NCBI RefSeq assembly: GCF_003711205.1
Contig: NZ_CP031013.1
Location: 3,390,501 to 3,454,500, forward strand
Length of the DNA: 64,000 bases
Reading direction: 5' to 3'
Origin: Polaromonas sp. SP1
GTDB lineage: Bacteria > Pseudomonadota > Gammaproteobacteria > Burkholderiales > Burkholderiaceae_C
The position numbers were made by a program, and so were the translations under genes. This document shows positions 25,279 through 32,646 of the stretch, in pieces. A model generated the notes under the pieces. The model did not search any database, was not told the DNA's origin, and saw nothing but the letters and a program-made list of their open reading frames with translations. Positions within the stretch are counted from its first letter, which is position 1. Each line of letters opens with the position of its first letter.

Positions 25279-26399
25279 GGGTGGCTTTCGCTGCCGCGAA
25301 CGGCCAGGGGCGACCTGTTGAGCCGGCGGGCGGGCCGCAAAACCCAGTTGAACTGCCGCTTGGACAGCCAGGCCAGTCCAAGCACGAGGACGCCGCCGTG
25401 AAGCAGCAGCAGGAAGTTGCTGAAGCTGATCAGGCCGACAAAGATCCAGCTCTGGCCGAGGTTGACGAGGTTGTTGTAAACCACGAAGGTCAGCAGCACA
25501 AAAATCATGTTGCCGCTGCGCCCGCCCCGCGGGTTGACGCTGGCCAGCGCCACCGCCAGGATCACAAAATTGATCGAAGCCAGCGCCAGGCCCACGCGCC
25601 AGGCGAGCTCGCTGAGGTTGCCGCGCGTGGGGGCCTTGATCAGGTCGCGCGTGGACAGCAGTTTGGACTCGGGGGCGTTTTCGATCAGCGGGTTGGAGTC
25701 GCCGGTCTTGGTGCCGTACTCTTCAAAGTCGCTGATCTTCAGGCCCGGCTGCCCGATGACGCTTTCAAGGCGCTGGCCGTTTTCAAGCATCAGGAACTGG
25801 GCGTCGCCGAGGGCGTCGATGCGGCCGGAGCGTGCGGTGGTGATGGAGCTTTTGCCCTTTTCGGTGGAGGCAATGAAGACGTTGTTGCTGGCCCGCTCGC
25901 CCGCCAGGTTCCGGTCGATAAAAAACACCCGGTTGCCGCTGGAAGACTCCTGGAACTGGCCCGGCGCGATGCGGTCAAGGTCGCCGCGCTGCTCGTAGCG
26001 GCTTTGCATGTCTTTGGTCTGCTGGTTGGTCCAGGGCCAGACAAAAAGCGCCATCAGGGTGATGACCAGCAATACCGGCCAGGCAAAACGGAAGAGCGGC
26101 CTTAAAAACCCCGCCAACCCCTGGCCGGCGGTGAACCACACCACCATTTCGCTGTCGCGGTACATGCGCGACAGGGTGCTGACCATGGCGATGAAAAGCG
26201 ACAGCGTCAGGATGGTCGGCAGCCGGCCCAGCGCGGAGTAGGCCATGAAGAGCATCACGTCCTGCGGATTGATGAAGCCGCGCGAAGCCTGGCCCAGCGT
26301 TCGGATCAAAACGATGGTCATGACGATGGTGACCAGCACCACCAGGGTGGCCCCGAAACTGCGCGCCAGCTCTTTGCGAATCGAAGATTGGAATAACAT
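25275..26399 (-). CDS. lptF: LPS export ABC transporter permease LptF
   Basis: A 374-residue partner of LptG. The start was set at the ATG at 26399 (MLFQSSIRKELARSFGATLV), the family N-terminus. The open frame reaches 26492, but the added 31 residues are polar and unlike the family. A YjgP/YjgQ pattern is visible: three membrane helices, STLSRMYRDSEMVVWFTAGQ as coupling helix, a periplasmic beta domain (residues about 130-250) and three C-terminal helices. It is divergent from pepA across an AT-rich, T-tract-containing 104-bp region, as is common in betaproteobacteria. Confidence 0.94.
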   Translation of the reverse strand: MLFQSSIRKELARSFGATLVVLVTIVMTIVLIRTLGQASRGFINPQDVMLFMAYSALGRLPTILTLSLFIAMVSTLSRMYRDSEMVVWFTAGQGLAGFLRPLFRFAWPVLLVITLMALFVWPWTNQQTKDMQSRYEQRGDLDRIAPGQFQESSSGNRVFFIDRNLAGERASNNVFIASTEKGKSSITTARSGRIDALGDAQFLMLENGQRLESVIGQPGLKISDFEEYGTKTGDSNPLIENAPESKLLSTRDLIKAPTRGNLSELAWRVGLALASINFVILAVALASVNPRGGRSGNMIFVLLTFVVYNNLVNLGQSWIFVGLISFSNFLLLLHGGVLVLGLAWLSKRQFNWVLRPARRLNRSPLAVRGSESHP

Positions 26400-26503
26400 T
26401 GACTGACTGTCTGCTTTTGCCTGTGTTCTATTTCGGTTTGATTTTTGTCTTATTTTTGTTCTGCCCGGTGTATTGCCCGGTTTATTTACCAAACCCCTGA
26501 ATT

Positions 26504-28045
26504 ATGGACTTTGAACTCAAAACACTGACCCGCGCGCGTATTTGCAGCGAAAAAACCGACGCACTGGTCGTGCTCGTTCCCCAGGACATGGCCTCCGGCG
26601 CCGACGCTTTGTCGGTGCTCGCCGCGCTGGCGATCAAGTCGGGGGACTTTGAAGCCAAGCCAGGCAAGCTCCTGAGTGCCTATCGCACGACCGGCATTGC
26701 GGCCACGCGTGTGGTGCTGGCAGGCGTGGGCGATGCCAGCCCCAAAAATGTCCGTTCTGCAGTCAGCGCAGCCCTGGGCGCACTGAAGTCCAGCAACGCG
26801 CAGCGCCTGACCCTGTGCTTCAGCACGCTGGATGGCGTGCAGGCTGAAGCCGTTCGCGCTGCCGTGACGGCGTGCAGCGACGCAAGCTATACCTACACCA
26901 CCACCAAGTCCAAAGCCACCCCCGCAAGGCTGCGGCATGTGGTCGTTGCTGTGCAGGACGCCGCGACCGCCAAAACAACCAGGGCCGGCTTCGACAAGGG
27001 CGCGGCGCTGGTCAAGGGTGTGGAGTTTGCCAAGGAGTGGGCCAATCGCCCGGCCAATCACGCCACGCCAACCTTGCTGGCCGGCGCGGCCAAAGAGCTG
27101 GGCAAGCTGCGCAATATCAAGGTCGACATACTGGGCCCCAAAGAAGTGGCCAAGCTGGGCATGGGCTCTTTCATGGCCGTCGCCCAGGGCACGGCCGAGC
27201 CCTTGCGCTTCATCGTGCTGCGTTATGCGGGCGCTGCCAGGGATGCGGCGCCTGTGGTGCTGGTCGGCAAGGGCATCACCTTCGATACCGGGGGCATTTC
27301 CATCAAGCCCGCGGCGGAAATGGACGAGATGAAGTTCGACATGTGCGGCGCCGCGAGCGTGCTGGGCACCTTCCGGGCTCTGGCCGAGCTCCAGCCGGCG
27401 CTGAATGTAGTGGGCCTGATCCCGGCCTGCGAGAACATGCCGGGTGGCCGCGCCATCAAGCCTGGCGATGTGGTCACCAGCATGAGCGGGCAGACCATTG
27501 AAATCCTCAACACCGATGCCGAAGGCCGCCTCGTGCTGTGCGACGCACTCACTTACGCCGAGCGTTTCAAGCCCAGGGCGGTGGTCGATATCGCCACGCT
27601 GACCGGCGCCTGCGTGATTGCGCTGGGCGGGGTGCGCAGCGGCATGTTTTCCAGCGACGATGCGCTGGCTGCCGCGCTGTCGGAGGCGGGCGAATCGTCC
27701 ATGGACCTGTGCTGGAGGATGCCGCTGGACGACGACTACGCAGAGGGACTCAAAACCAATTTCGCCGACGTTGCCAATGTGGCGGGCCGGGCCGGCGGCG
27801 CCATCACGGCGGCCAAGTTCCTGCAGCGATTTTCGGCCAGTTTCCCGTGGGCACACCTGGACATTGCCGGTACGGCCTGGAAGAGCGGCGCCGCCAAAGG
27901 CGCCACGGGACGGCCCGTGCCCCTGCTTCTGGACTACCTGCTCGGCCAGGTTTCCGCTGAAAAGGCCAAGCCTTCGGCCAAACCGTCCAGGCCGTCGGCG
28001 AAGGCGTCAGCCAAAGCCAGGCCAGCACCAAGAACCCGGGCATGA
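26504..28045 (+). CDS. pepA: leucyl aminopeptidase (M17)
   Basis: A 513-residue cytosolic metallo-aminopeptidase that releases N-terminal residues. The dimetal site is visible in VLVGKGITFDTGGISIKP (Lys, Asp) and in the family signature NTDAEGR at residues 336-342. The N-terminal macro-like domain (residues 1-160) is normal. The last ~30 residues are a Lys/Ala/Ser/Pro-rich tail (EKAKPSAKPSRPSAKASAKA) not needed for catalysis. The stop overlaps the holC start (ATGA, 28042-28045). In gammaproteobacteria the same pepA-holC order is conserved. Confidence 0.95.
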   Translation: MDFELKTLTRARICSEKTDALVVLVPQDMASGADALSVLAALAIKSGDFEAKPGKLLSAYRTTGIAATRVVLAGVGDASPKNVRSAVSAALGALKSSNAQRLTLCFSTLDGVQAEAVRAAVTACSDASYTYTTTKSKATPARLRHVVVAVQDAATAKTTRAGFDKGAALVKGVEFAKEWANRPANHATPTLLAGAAKELGKLRNIKVDILGPKEVAKLGMGSFMAVAQGTAEPLRFIVLRYAGAARDAAPVVLVGKGITFDTGGISIKPAAEMDEMKFDMCGAASVLGTFRALAELQPALNVVGLIPACENMPGGRAIKPGDVVTSMSGQTIEILNTDAEGRLVLCDALTYAERFKPRAVVDIATLTGACVIALGGVRSGMFSSDDALAAALSEAGESSMDLCWRMPLDDDYAEGLKTNFADVANVAGRAGGAITAAKFLQRFSASFPWAHLDIAGTAWKSGAAKGATGRPVPLLLDYLLGQVSAEKAKPSAKPSRPSAKASAKARPAPRTRA

Positions 28046-28479
28046 CAGAAATCGCCTTTCACTTCAACGTGCCCGACAAGCTGGCGTACGGCTGCCGGCT
28101 GCTTCGCAAGGCCTACCTCAGTGGCGCCAGCGTGGTGGTCACTGCGGAACCGGCGGTGCTGGCCGAACTGGACCAGCTGATGTGGAGTTTCTCGGCCGCC
28201 GAATTTGTGCCGCATTGCCGGGCAGATGCCGGCGACAGCACGCTGGCTGCGACGCCCGTGGTGCTCGCCGAATCGCCAGGCATGTCTCCCCATCACGGCG
28301 TGCTGGTCAATCTGGGGCAGGAGATTCCTGCTGAATTTGAGCGCTTCGAACGCTTTATCGAGGTGGTTGCACGAACGGACGACGACCGCCTGGCTGCGCG
28401 CAGCCGATGGAAGCATTACACCGACAGGGGCTACGCGATGAAGCGGCATGACCTTGCAACGGCCGGGGAGGGTGCATGA
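28042..28479 (+). CDS. holC: DNA polymerase III subunit chi
   Basis: A 145-residue chi subunit, which links the clamp loader (through psi) to single-stranded DNA-binding protein. The start MTEIAFHFNVPDKLAYGCRL, the helix CRLLRKAYLSGASVVVTAEP and the C-terminal RWKHYTDRGYAMKRHDL match the family. It overlaps pepA upstream and the next orf downstream by 4 bp each, so all three are coupled. The holC-encoded fork factor may connect functionally to replication, but pepA does not obviously do so. Confidence 0.93.
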   Translation: MTEIAFHFNVPDKLAYGCRLLRKAYLSGASVVVTAEPAVLAELDQLMWSFSAAEFVPHCRADAGDSTLAATPVVLAESPGMSPHHGVLVNLGQEIPAEFERFERFIEVVARTDDDRLAARSRWKHYTDRGYAMKRHDLATAGEGA

Positions 28480-28853
28480 GCCGCCCGCCCACGCCGCCCC
28501 GGTTTGTTCCCACGCTGACGGAAGTCATCCGGCCGATGCCAGCGCCGGCCGCATCGGCCGTGGCGCCGCCGGCCCCGATGACCGCAAGCGAGCCTCCGCT
28601 GGCTGCCGCGCCGTCGCCGGCAGCGTCCTCCCTGGCGCCCTCAGCGGATGTGCAGGAACAGATGGTGCAGCGTGTACTGCAGCGGGTGGACCTGGTCCTG
28701 GAGCGGCGCTTGCGGGAGGTGGTCGGGCAGCTGATTCTGGAGCACACGCAAAACCTGGCGCCGCGTCTTCGCGAAGAAATTGAAGTGGTCGTGCGCCAGT
28801 CCGTCAGCCAGGCTTTTGACTCCGAAGCGGCAGCGCCAAACAGGCCTTCGTGA
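28476..28853 (+). CDS. hypothetical protein, Pro/Ala-rich with helical C-terminus
   Basis: A 125-residue protein whose ATG overlaps the holC stop (28476-28479). The first 65 residues are Pro/Ala/Ser-rich and likely disordered (TLTEVIRPMPAPAASAVAPP). The remainder is a long amphipathic helix region with many Arg/Glu/Val (MVQRVLQRVDLVLERRLREV, LREEIEVVVRQSVSQAF). No catalytic motif, signal peptide or membrane segment is seen. Position after holC resembles the uncharacterised gene found there in many Burkholderiales. A psi-like role is conceivable from position alone, but nothing in the sequence supports it. Confidence 0.7.
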   Translation: MSRPPTPPRFVPTLTEVIRPMPAPAASAVAPPAPMTASEPPLAAAPSPAASSLAPSADVQEQMVQRVLQRVDLVLERRLREVVGQLILEHTQNLAPRLREEIEVVVRQSVSQAFDSEAAAPNRPS

Positions 28854-29088
28854 CCGAGCGTTTCAAGGTCGCAAAGGCGACTGTTCGTCAGCCTGTTTTA
28901 CGCGTGCGGAAAGCCGTGAAAACACAAGTTCACATAAGGCAATCTGCTCCCCGGGTAAACCCCCTTATCAGAATTTAACCTAGGGACGTTGCTATGGTGC
29001 GGGCCCGGAAATTGCGTTATGTTCGGCCCCGTTGAGTAAAAAAATTGTTCTCAACCTTTAACGGTAATTTCCTAATCGGAGTGTTTTT

Positions 29089-30219
29089 ATGCAAATGAAA
29101 TTAAAACTGACAGTAGTGGCTGCTCTCGCTGCGGTAGCGGGTTTTGCCTCTGCCCAAGACGCAGTGGTCAAAATCGGTCACGTGGCGCCGCTGTCCGGCT
29201 CACAAGCCCACTACGGCAAAGACAATGAAAACGGCGTGCGCATGGCCATCGAAGACCTGAACGCGCAAAACGTGGTCATCGGCGGCAAAAAGGTCAAGTT
29301 TGAAATTGTTGCTGAAGATGATGCTGCTGATCCAAAACAGGGCACCGCAGCCGCACAAAAACTGTGCGACTCCAAAGTTGCCGGCGTGGTCGGCCACCTG
29401 AATTCCGGAACCACCATTCCTGCATCCAAGGTGTACAACGACTGCGGCATTCCTCACGTCACGGGCGCTGCAACCAACCCCAACCTGACCAAGCCCGGCT
29501 ACAAGACCACCTACCGCATCATCGCCAACGACAACGCCCTGGGCGCTGGCCTGGCTTTCTATGCTGCCGACACGCTGAAGCTGAAGAAAGTCGCCATCAT
29601 TGATGACCGTACCGCTTACGGCCAAGGCGTTGCTGAAGTGTTCAAGAAAACGGCCCTGGCAAAAGGCATGACCGTGGTTGACGAACAGTTCACCACCGAC
29701 AAGGCAACCGACTTCATGGCCATTCTGACGGCTATCAAGGCCAAAGCCCCTGATGCCATCTTCTACGGCGGCATGGACCCACAAGGCGGCCCAATGCTGC
29801 GCCAGATGGAACAACTCGGCATGGGCAACGTCAAGTACTTCGGCGGCGACGGCATCTGCACCGCAGAGCTGGCCAAGCTGACCGCAGGCGCCAAGACCAT
29901 CGGCAACGTGGTTTGCGCTGAAGGCGGCGCATCGCTGGCCAAAATGCCAGGCGGCGAAGCATGGAAAAAGCGTTACGACGCCAAGTACCCGAACCAGTTC
30001 CAGGTTTACAGCCCGTACACCTATGACGCGACTTTCGTTCTGGTCGACGCCATGAAGCGTGCCGGTTCGTGGGATCCAAAGGTCTACACGCCTGAGCTGA
30101 TCAAGTCCAACTTCAAGGGCGTGACCACCACGATCGCTTTTGAACCCAATGGCGAACTGAAGAACCCCGCCATCACCCTGTACGTCTACAAGGACGGCAA
30201 GAAATCTGCTCTGAACTAA
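29089..30219 (+). CDS. branched-chain amino acid ABC transporter substrate-binding protein
   Basis: A 376-residue periplasmic binding protein of the LivJ/LivK type. It has a signal peptide of about 22 residues (MQMKLKLTVVAALAAVAGFA, cut near SAQ-DAV) and then the type I periplasmic fold VVKIGHVAPLSGSQAHYGKD. The ligand-facing GHLNSGTTIPASKVYND and AIIDDRTAYGQGVAEV follow. It binds leucine/isoleucine/valine or related compounds for an ABC importer, whose permeases and ATPases are not adjacent. GGAG lies 8 bp upstream. It is preceded by a 235-bp gap, likely with its own promoter, and followed by an intrinsic terminator, so it is expressed alone. Confidence 0.93.
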   Translation: MQMKLKLTVVAALAAVAGFASAQDAVVKIGHVAPLSGSQAHYGKDNENGVRMAIEDLNAQNVVIGGKKVKFEIVAEDDAADPKQGTAAAQKLCDSKVAGVVGHLNSGTTIPASKVYNDCGIPHVTGAATNPNLTKPGYKTTYRIIANDNALGAGLAFYAADTLKLKKVAIIDDRTAYGQGVAEVFKKTALAKGMTVVDEQFTTDKATDFMAILTAIKAKAPDAIFYGGMDPQGGPMLRQMEQLGMGNVKYFGGDGICTAELAKLTAGAKTIGNVVCAEGGASLAKMPGGEAWKKRYDAKYPNQFQVYSPYTYDATFVLVDAMKRAGSWDPKVYTPELIKSNFKGVTTTIAFEPNGELKNPAITLYVYKDGKKSALN

Positions 30220-30234
30220 TCGTTCACTGCCGGT

Positions 30235-30264
30235 AAAAAAGCCACCGCAAGGTGGCTTTTTTTT
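30235..30264 (+). terminator. intrinsic terminator after the Liv-type binding protein gene
   Basis: GCCACC-GCAA-GGTGGC stem-loop (30241-30256) followed by T8. Confidence 0.93.
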
Positions 30265-30357
30265 GCCTGCTCCCTGCCAAAGGAAGAGGGCGCAGGAAGG
30301 GAGCCGGGAATTAGGAGGTGGCGCCGCACGTGTCGGGCTGGAAAGCGAAGCGGGCAC

Positions 30358-30383
30358 AAAAAAGCCCAGACTGGCTGGGCTTT
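30358..30383 (-). terminator. intrinsic terminator downstream of tRNA-Ser
   Basis: On the minus strand AAAGCCCAG-CCAGT-CTGGGCTTT is followed by a T-run (complement of the A-run at 30358-30363). It lies 46 bp past the tRNA 3' end. Confidence 0.85.
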
Positions 30384-30429
30384 CAGGTGTTTTTGCTGCC
30401 GTGTGGAACCTCACGGCAACTAGACATTT

Positions 30430-30519
30430 TGGCGGAAGAGGCGGGATTCGAACCCGCGGTAGGTTTAACCCTACGCACGCTTTCCAGGCGTGTGACTTAA
30501 ACCGCTCATCCACCCTTCC
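30430..30519 (-). tRNA. tRNA-Ser (anticodon GGA)
   Basis: A 90-base tRNA including an encoded CCA end. The acceptor stem is GGAAGGG (rc of 30513-30519) with CTCTTCC, then discriminator G and CCA. The anticodon stem CACGC/GCGTG holds the loop CTGGAAA with anticodon GGA, reading UCC (and UCU). A long variable arm (GTAGGGTTAAACCTAC) and GGTTCGAATCC T-arm are as expected for class II serine tRNA. Confidence 0.96.
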
Positions 30520-30582
30520 GCGAAGCCTTTGATTATAGCAGTGCTGCAGGTGTATGGCGCCAATCAGTCCAAATACGTGAAC

Positions 30583-30957
30583 CTAGTGCACCGCGCCCTG
30601 GAACCGGTGCTTCTCCAGTTGCGCGAGGGTAACAAACTCCAGCGCCTTGCTGTGGGTCGACTCCAGGATAACGGGTGGTGCAAAGCCGGCTTCCAGCGCC
30701 TCCCGCCAGCGGTTGGCGCAAAGGCACCAACGGTCGCCCGCCTTCAGCCCGGCAAAGCGATGCTCGGGCCGCGGCGTGGAAAGGTCGTTGCCGCGGGCGG
30801 CGGAAAACACCAAAAACTCGCTGGTGACCCGAACGCACACCAGGTGTGAGCCCAGGTCCGAGGCGTCCGTGTTGCAGCACCCGTCACGGAAATAACCGGT
30901 AAGCGGGTCGTAGGAGCAGGGCACGAGGTCCGTACCCAGAACATTCTTGGCTTCCAT
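30583..30957 (-). CDS. DUF2237 family protein
   Basis: A 124-residue protein with the DUF2237 pattern: NVLGTDLVPCSYDPLTGYFR, DGCCNTDASDLGSHLVCVRV, GDRWCLCANRWREALEAG and PPVILESTHSKALEFV. Conserved cysteines may bind a metal. It is a small cytoplasmic protein of unknown function found in many bacteria. It lies 63 bp before tRNA-Ser and 60 bp after the SPFH gene, all on the minus strand. No functional inference from neighbours is possible. Confidence 0.9.
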   Translation of the reverse strand: MEAKNVLGTDLVPCSYDPLTGYFRDGCCNTDASDLGSHLVCVRVTSEFLVFSAARGNDLSTPRPEHRFAGLKAGDRWCLCANRWREALEAGFAPPVILESTHSKALEFVTLAQLEKHRFQGAVH

Positions 30958-31017
30958 GGCGTCGTCTGTGAAAAGAAGATGGGGTTCGAGTGAAAAGCGC
31001 GGCTTCAGGTTCCGGTT

Positions 31018-31929
31018 TTAGGCCTTGTTGGCCTGCACCATTTTCATGGCCGAGCTGATGAGGGCGGTGACCTCGGTCATATTGCTAGGCACCACCAGCG
31101 TGGTTTTGGCATCCTTGGCCACCTTGGAATAGGCGTCGACAGCCTGTTCAGCCACCTTCAGCTGCACGGCCTGCTCGCCGCCGGGCTGGCGGATCGCTGC
31201 GGCCACCATCTCGATGGCCTTGGCGTTGGCGTCGGCAACGGCCATGATGGCGGCGGCTTCACCCTGGGCGTTGTTGATGGCTGCCAGTTTTTCGCCTTCC
31301 GAGCGGGCGATAAAGGCTTCGCGTTCGCCGGTGGCGATATTGATCTGCTCTTGCCGGCGGCCTTCGGAGGCGGCGATCAGCGCGCGCTTTTCGCGCTCAG
31401 CCGTGATCTGCGACTGCATGGCATGCAGGATTTCCTTGGGCGGCGTCAAATCCTTGATTTCATAACGCAGGACCTTCACGCCCCAGTTCAGCGCGGCTTC
31501 GTCGATGGCGGCAACCACTTGCGCATTGATGATGTCGCGCTCTTCAAAGGTCTTGTCGAGCTCCAGTTTGCCGATCACCGAACGCAGCGAGGTTTGGGCC
31601 AGCTGCGTGACGGCGACGATGTAGTTGGACGAGCCGTAGCTGGCGCGCATCGGGTCGGTCACCTGGAAGTAGAGAATGCCGTCGACCTGCAACTGCGTGT
31701 TGTCGCGTGTGATGCAAACCTGGCTGGGAACATCCAGCGGGATTTCCTTCAGGCTGTGTTTGTAGGCCACACGGTCCACAAAAGGCACCAGGAAGTTCAG
31801 CCCCGGCGTGAGGCTGCCGTGGTATTTGCCCAGCCGTTCGATCACCCAGGCGTTTTGCTGCGGCACGACCTTGATGCTGCGGACGATAAAGATGCCAGCC
31901 ACGATCAGGATGACGAGTGCGATTTCCAT
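31018..31929 (-). CDS. SPFH/band 7 membrane protein (stomatin/QmcA-like)
   Basis: A 303-residue protein with one N-terminal membrane segment (residues 2-19, EIALVILIVAGIFIVRSI) and a full band 7 domain (KVVPQQNAWVIERLGKYHGS, then LDKTFEERDIINAQVVAAID). A long Glu/Ala/Lys coiled coil follows (SQITAEREKRALIAASEGRR, EAAAIMAVADANAKAIEMVA). Such proteins oligomerise at membranes and modulate protease quality control. The NfeD gene lies 89 bp upstream on the same strand, the classic SPFH-NfeD pair, whose products interact in known cases. Confidence 0.94.
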   Translation of the reverse strand: MEIALVILIVAGIFIVRSIKVVPQQNAWVIERLGKYHGSLTPGLNFLVPFVDRVAYKHSLKEIPLDVPSQVCITRDNTQLQVDGILYFQVTDPMRASYGSSNYIVAVTQLAQTSLRSVIGKLELDKTFEERDIINAQVVAAIDEAALNWGVKVLRYEIKDLTPPKEILHAMQSQITAEREKRALIAASEGRRQEQINIATGEREAFIARSEGEKLAAINNAQGEAAAIMAVADANAKAIEMVAAAIRQPGGEQAVQLKVAEQAVDAYSKVAKDAKTTLVVPSNMTEVTALISSAMKMVQANKA

Positions 31930-32018
31930 GGTTTCTCCGTTCAGTTATTCGTTATTGATGCGTTTTTTGACGCGTCCCGGTCCTGGCTTTCGGGCACAGG
32001 CCGGGTTTCCCTCAAAGC

Positions 32019-32447
32019 CTACAGCTTCTCGATGACCAGCCGGTTGCCCAGCATTTCCTTGATGCGGAAGCTGCCGGGGCTGCCCGGTTCCGCCGGATCG
32101 GCCGCTACCGCGGTCCAGTTGGCGCCACGGAATTTCACCGTCGCCGTGCCGTCGGGGTTCCATTGGGCCACCTGCACTGGCTCACCGATGTCCAGGTTGA
32201 CATCGCGGTTCGCGTTGGCGGGCAGCGGGGCCGGGCTTTTGCCGCGCTGCCAGTGCCAGGCTGCGACTGCGCCGCCGCCAACCACCGCCGCCGCCACGAT
32301 CTGGGCAACCAGCGGCAGGCCCAGGTGGGCGGCGATGGCACCTGCCACCAGGCCCACGGCGATCATCAGCAGGTAAAAGGTGCCGGTCACCAGCTCCACC
32401 GCGACGGCCACACCGGCCAGCAACCACCAGATAGTCGATTCACTCAT
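32019..32447 (-). CDS. NfeD-family membrane protein
   Basis: A 142-residue partner of the adjacent SPFH protein. The N-terminal half has two or three hydrophobic segments (WWLLAGVAVAVELVTGTFYL, LLMIAVGLVAGAIAAHLGLP). The C-terminal half is the compact NfeD OB-fold domain (GEPVQVAQWNPDGTATVKFR, then MLGNRLVIEKL). It lacks the N-terminal serine protease domain of long NfeD proteins, so it is the short NfeD1b type, thought to assemble with stomatin-like oligomers. It shares orientation and probably transcript with the SPFH gene. Confidence 0.92.
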   Translation of the reverse strand: MSESTIWWLLAGVAVAVELVTGTFYLLMIAVGLVAGAIAAHLGLPLVAQIVAAAVVGGGAVAAWHWQRGKSPAPLPANANRDVNLDIGEPVQVAQWNPDGTATVKFRGANWTAVAADPAEPGSPGSFRIKEMLGNRLVIEKL

Positions 32448-32560
32448 GCTTCCTCCTTTTGTCGGTCATCCGCGACATTTTGGGGCAATTAGACCCCAAG
32501 ACAAGCGTAGCGCAACAATATGTCCTTACACTTCGCTGCTTGGAAAAAGCTTCCTCTCAC

Positions 32561-32625
32561 CGCCCGGGCTCAACCTGTCTATGCCCTTTGAGCGTTCCCC
32601 ATGCCCTCCGACAGGTTCAGGGCGA
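32561..32625. repeat. REP-like inverted pair (ACCTGTC/GACAGGT)
   Basis: CGGGCTCAACCTGTC (32565-32579) is opposed by GACAGGTTCAGGGCGA (32610-32625). A related pair occurs at 50308-50375. It lies just before the decarboxylase gene. A shorter TTGGGG/CCCCAA hairpin is at 32480-32499. Confidence 0.6.
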
Positions 32626-32646
32626 CCATGAACTCCAGCCCACGCC

